DNA of 22,543 nucleotides from JAZLIT01 sp045617525 (GTDB lineage Bacteria; Bacillota; Bacilli; Bacillales_A; Planococcaceae): the NCBI GenBank assembly GCA_045617525.1, contig JAZLIT010000114.1:1-22543 (forward strand), given 5' to 3'. The position numbers and the translations under genes were made by a program. The notes under the pieces were generated by a model. It worked only from the letters and a program-made list of their open reading frames with translations. It was not told where the DNA came from and ran no database searches. Shown here piece after piece: positions 22,461 through 22,543 of this stretch; the first letter of the stretch is position 1; each line of letters opens with the position of its first letter.

Positions 22461-22491
22461 AGCTACGTTTCGCGGCATGCGAAGCGTAGCT
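22461..22491 (+). terminator. Terminator of glyQS
   Basis: A 13-bp stem with one G-U pair (22461-22473 with 22479-22491) closes a GGCAT loop and is followed by a T-rich run. Bases 22496-22543 show no recognisable feature. Confidence 0.85.
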
Positions 22492-22543
22492 TTTCTTATA
22501 TACGCATACGTGTTTGCGACGAGGATTGGCGCGTCAGCGGCAA

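Noticed and set aside
22496..22543. GC-rich tail that might begin another repeat or gene
   Set aside because: It is too short. It shares GCGACGAGG-like words with Bacillaceae repeats but has no inverted end in the window.
1..22543. CRISPR arrays, tRNA or rRNA genes, phage or defence genes
   Set aside because: I saw no regularly spaced repeats, no tRNA-like cloverleaf and no defence-type domains. The window is mostly core chromosome.

Overview
This window looks like chromosomal DNA of a low-GC Gram-positive bacterium in the Planococcaceae/Caryophanaceae, close to Lysinibacillus or Solibacillus. That placement is my inference. It rests on AT-rich codon use, strong AGGAGG ribosome binding sites, the sigA-dnaG-ppsR-ccpN block, and the yqf-type gene order (zur, yqfT, nfo, cshB, yqfQ, ispH, nif3-like, trmK, cccA) known from Bacillus subtilis. 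It differs from B. subtilis in having a single-chain glycyl-tRNA synthetase.

Layout. Positions 1-1260 hold the start of a yjfB-like gene, a 215-bp palindromic repeat with 13-bp inverted ends, and a decayed ISL3-family transposase. Positions 1300-3420 are a zinc-uptake operon (znuC-znuB-zur, minus strand) with a good SigA promoter and a near-perfect Zur box just downstream of the -10. Positions 3446-7490 carry yqfT (DUF2624), a short GlnR/TnrA-like MerR regulator, endonuclease IV, the CshB RNA helicase and the Pro/Gln-rich YqfQ. Positions 7563-11098 carry ispH, a Nif3/YqfO-type protein overlapping trmK by 4 nt, and membrane-anchored cytochrome c550.

Positions 11245-15960 are an accessory island between cccA and rpoD. 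It contains an acyl-CoA dehydrogenase whose N-terminus is put out of frame by an A9 homopolymer, a five-helix membrane protein, a Mu-type transposase relic, a probably truncated small membrane protein, a PhzF-family pseudogene and a membrane-bound XRE regulator. Positions 16018-18990 are dnaG-rpoD, and 19215-20678 are ccpN-ppsR. The plus-strand glyQS gene (21061-22449) has a complete T-box leader and a terminator.

How the genes work together. Zur probably represses its own operon through the 3359-3379 box. ccpN-ppsR is a carbon-metabolism control pair. dnaG-rpoD is the macromolecular synthesis operon. I see no phage, CRISPR array, defence system or biosynthetic cluster. The most unusual features are the A9 frameshift, the GlnR/TnrA-like regulator with an atypical tail, the compact Zur circuit that lacks znuA, the structured repeat, and the decay zone between cccA and rpoD.
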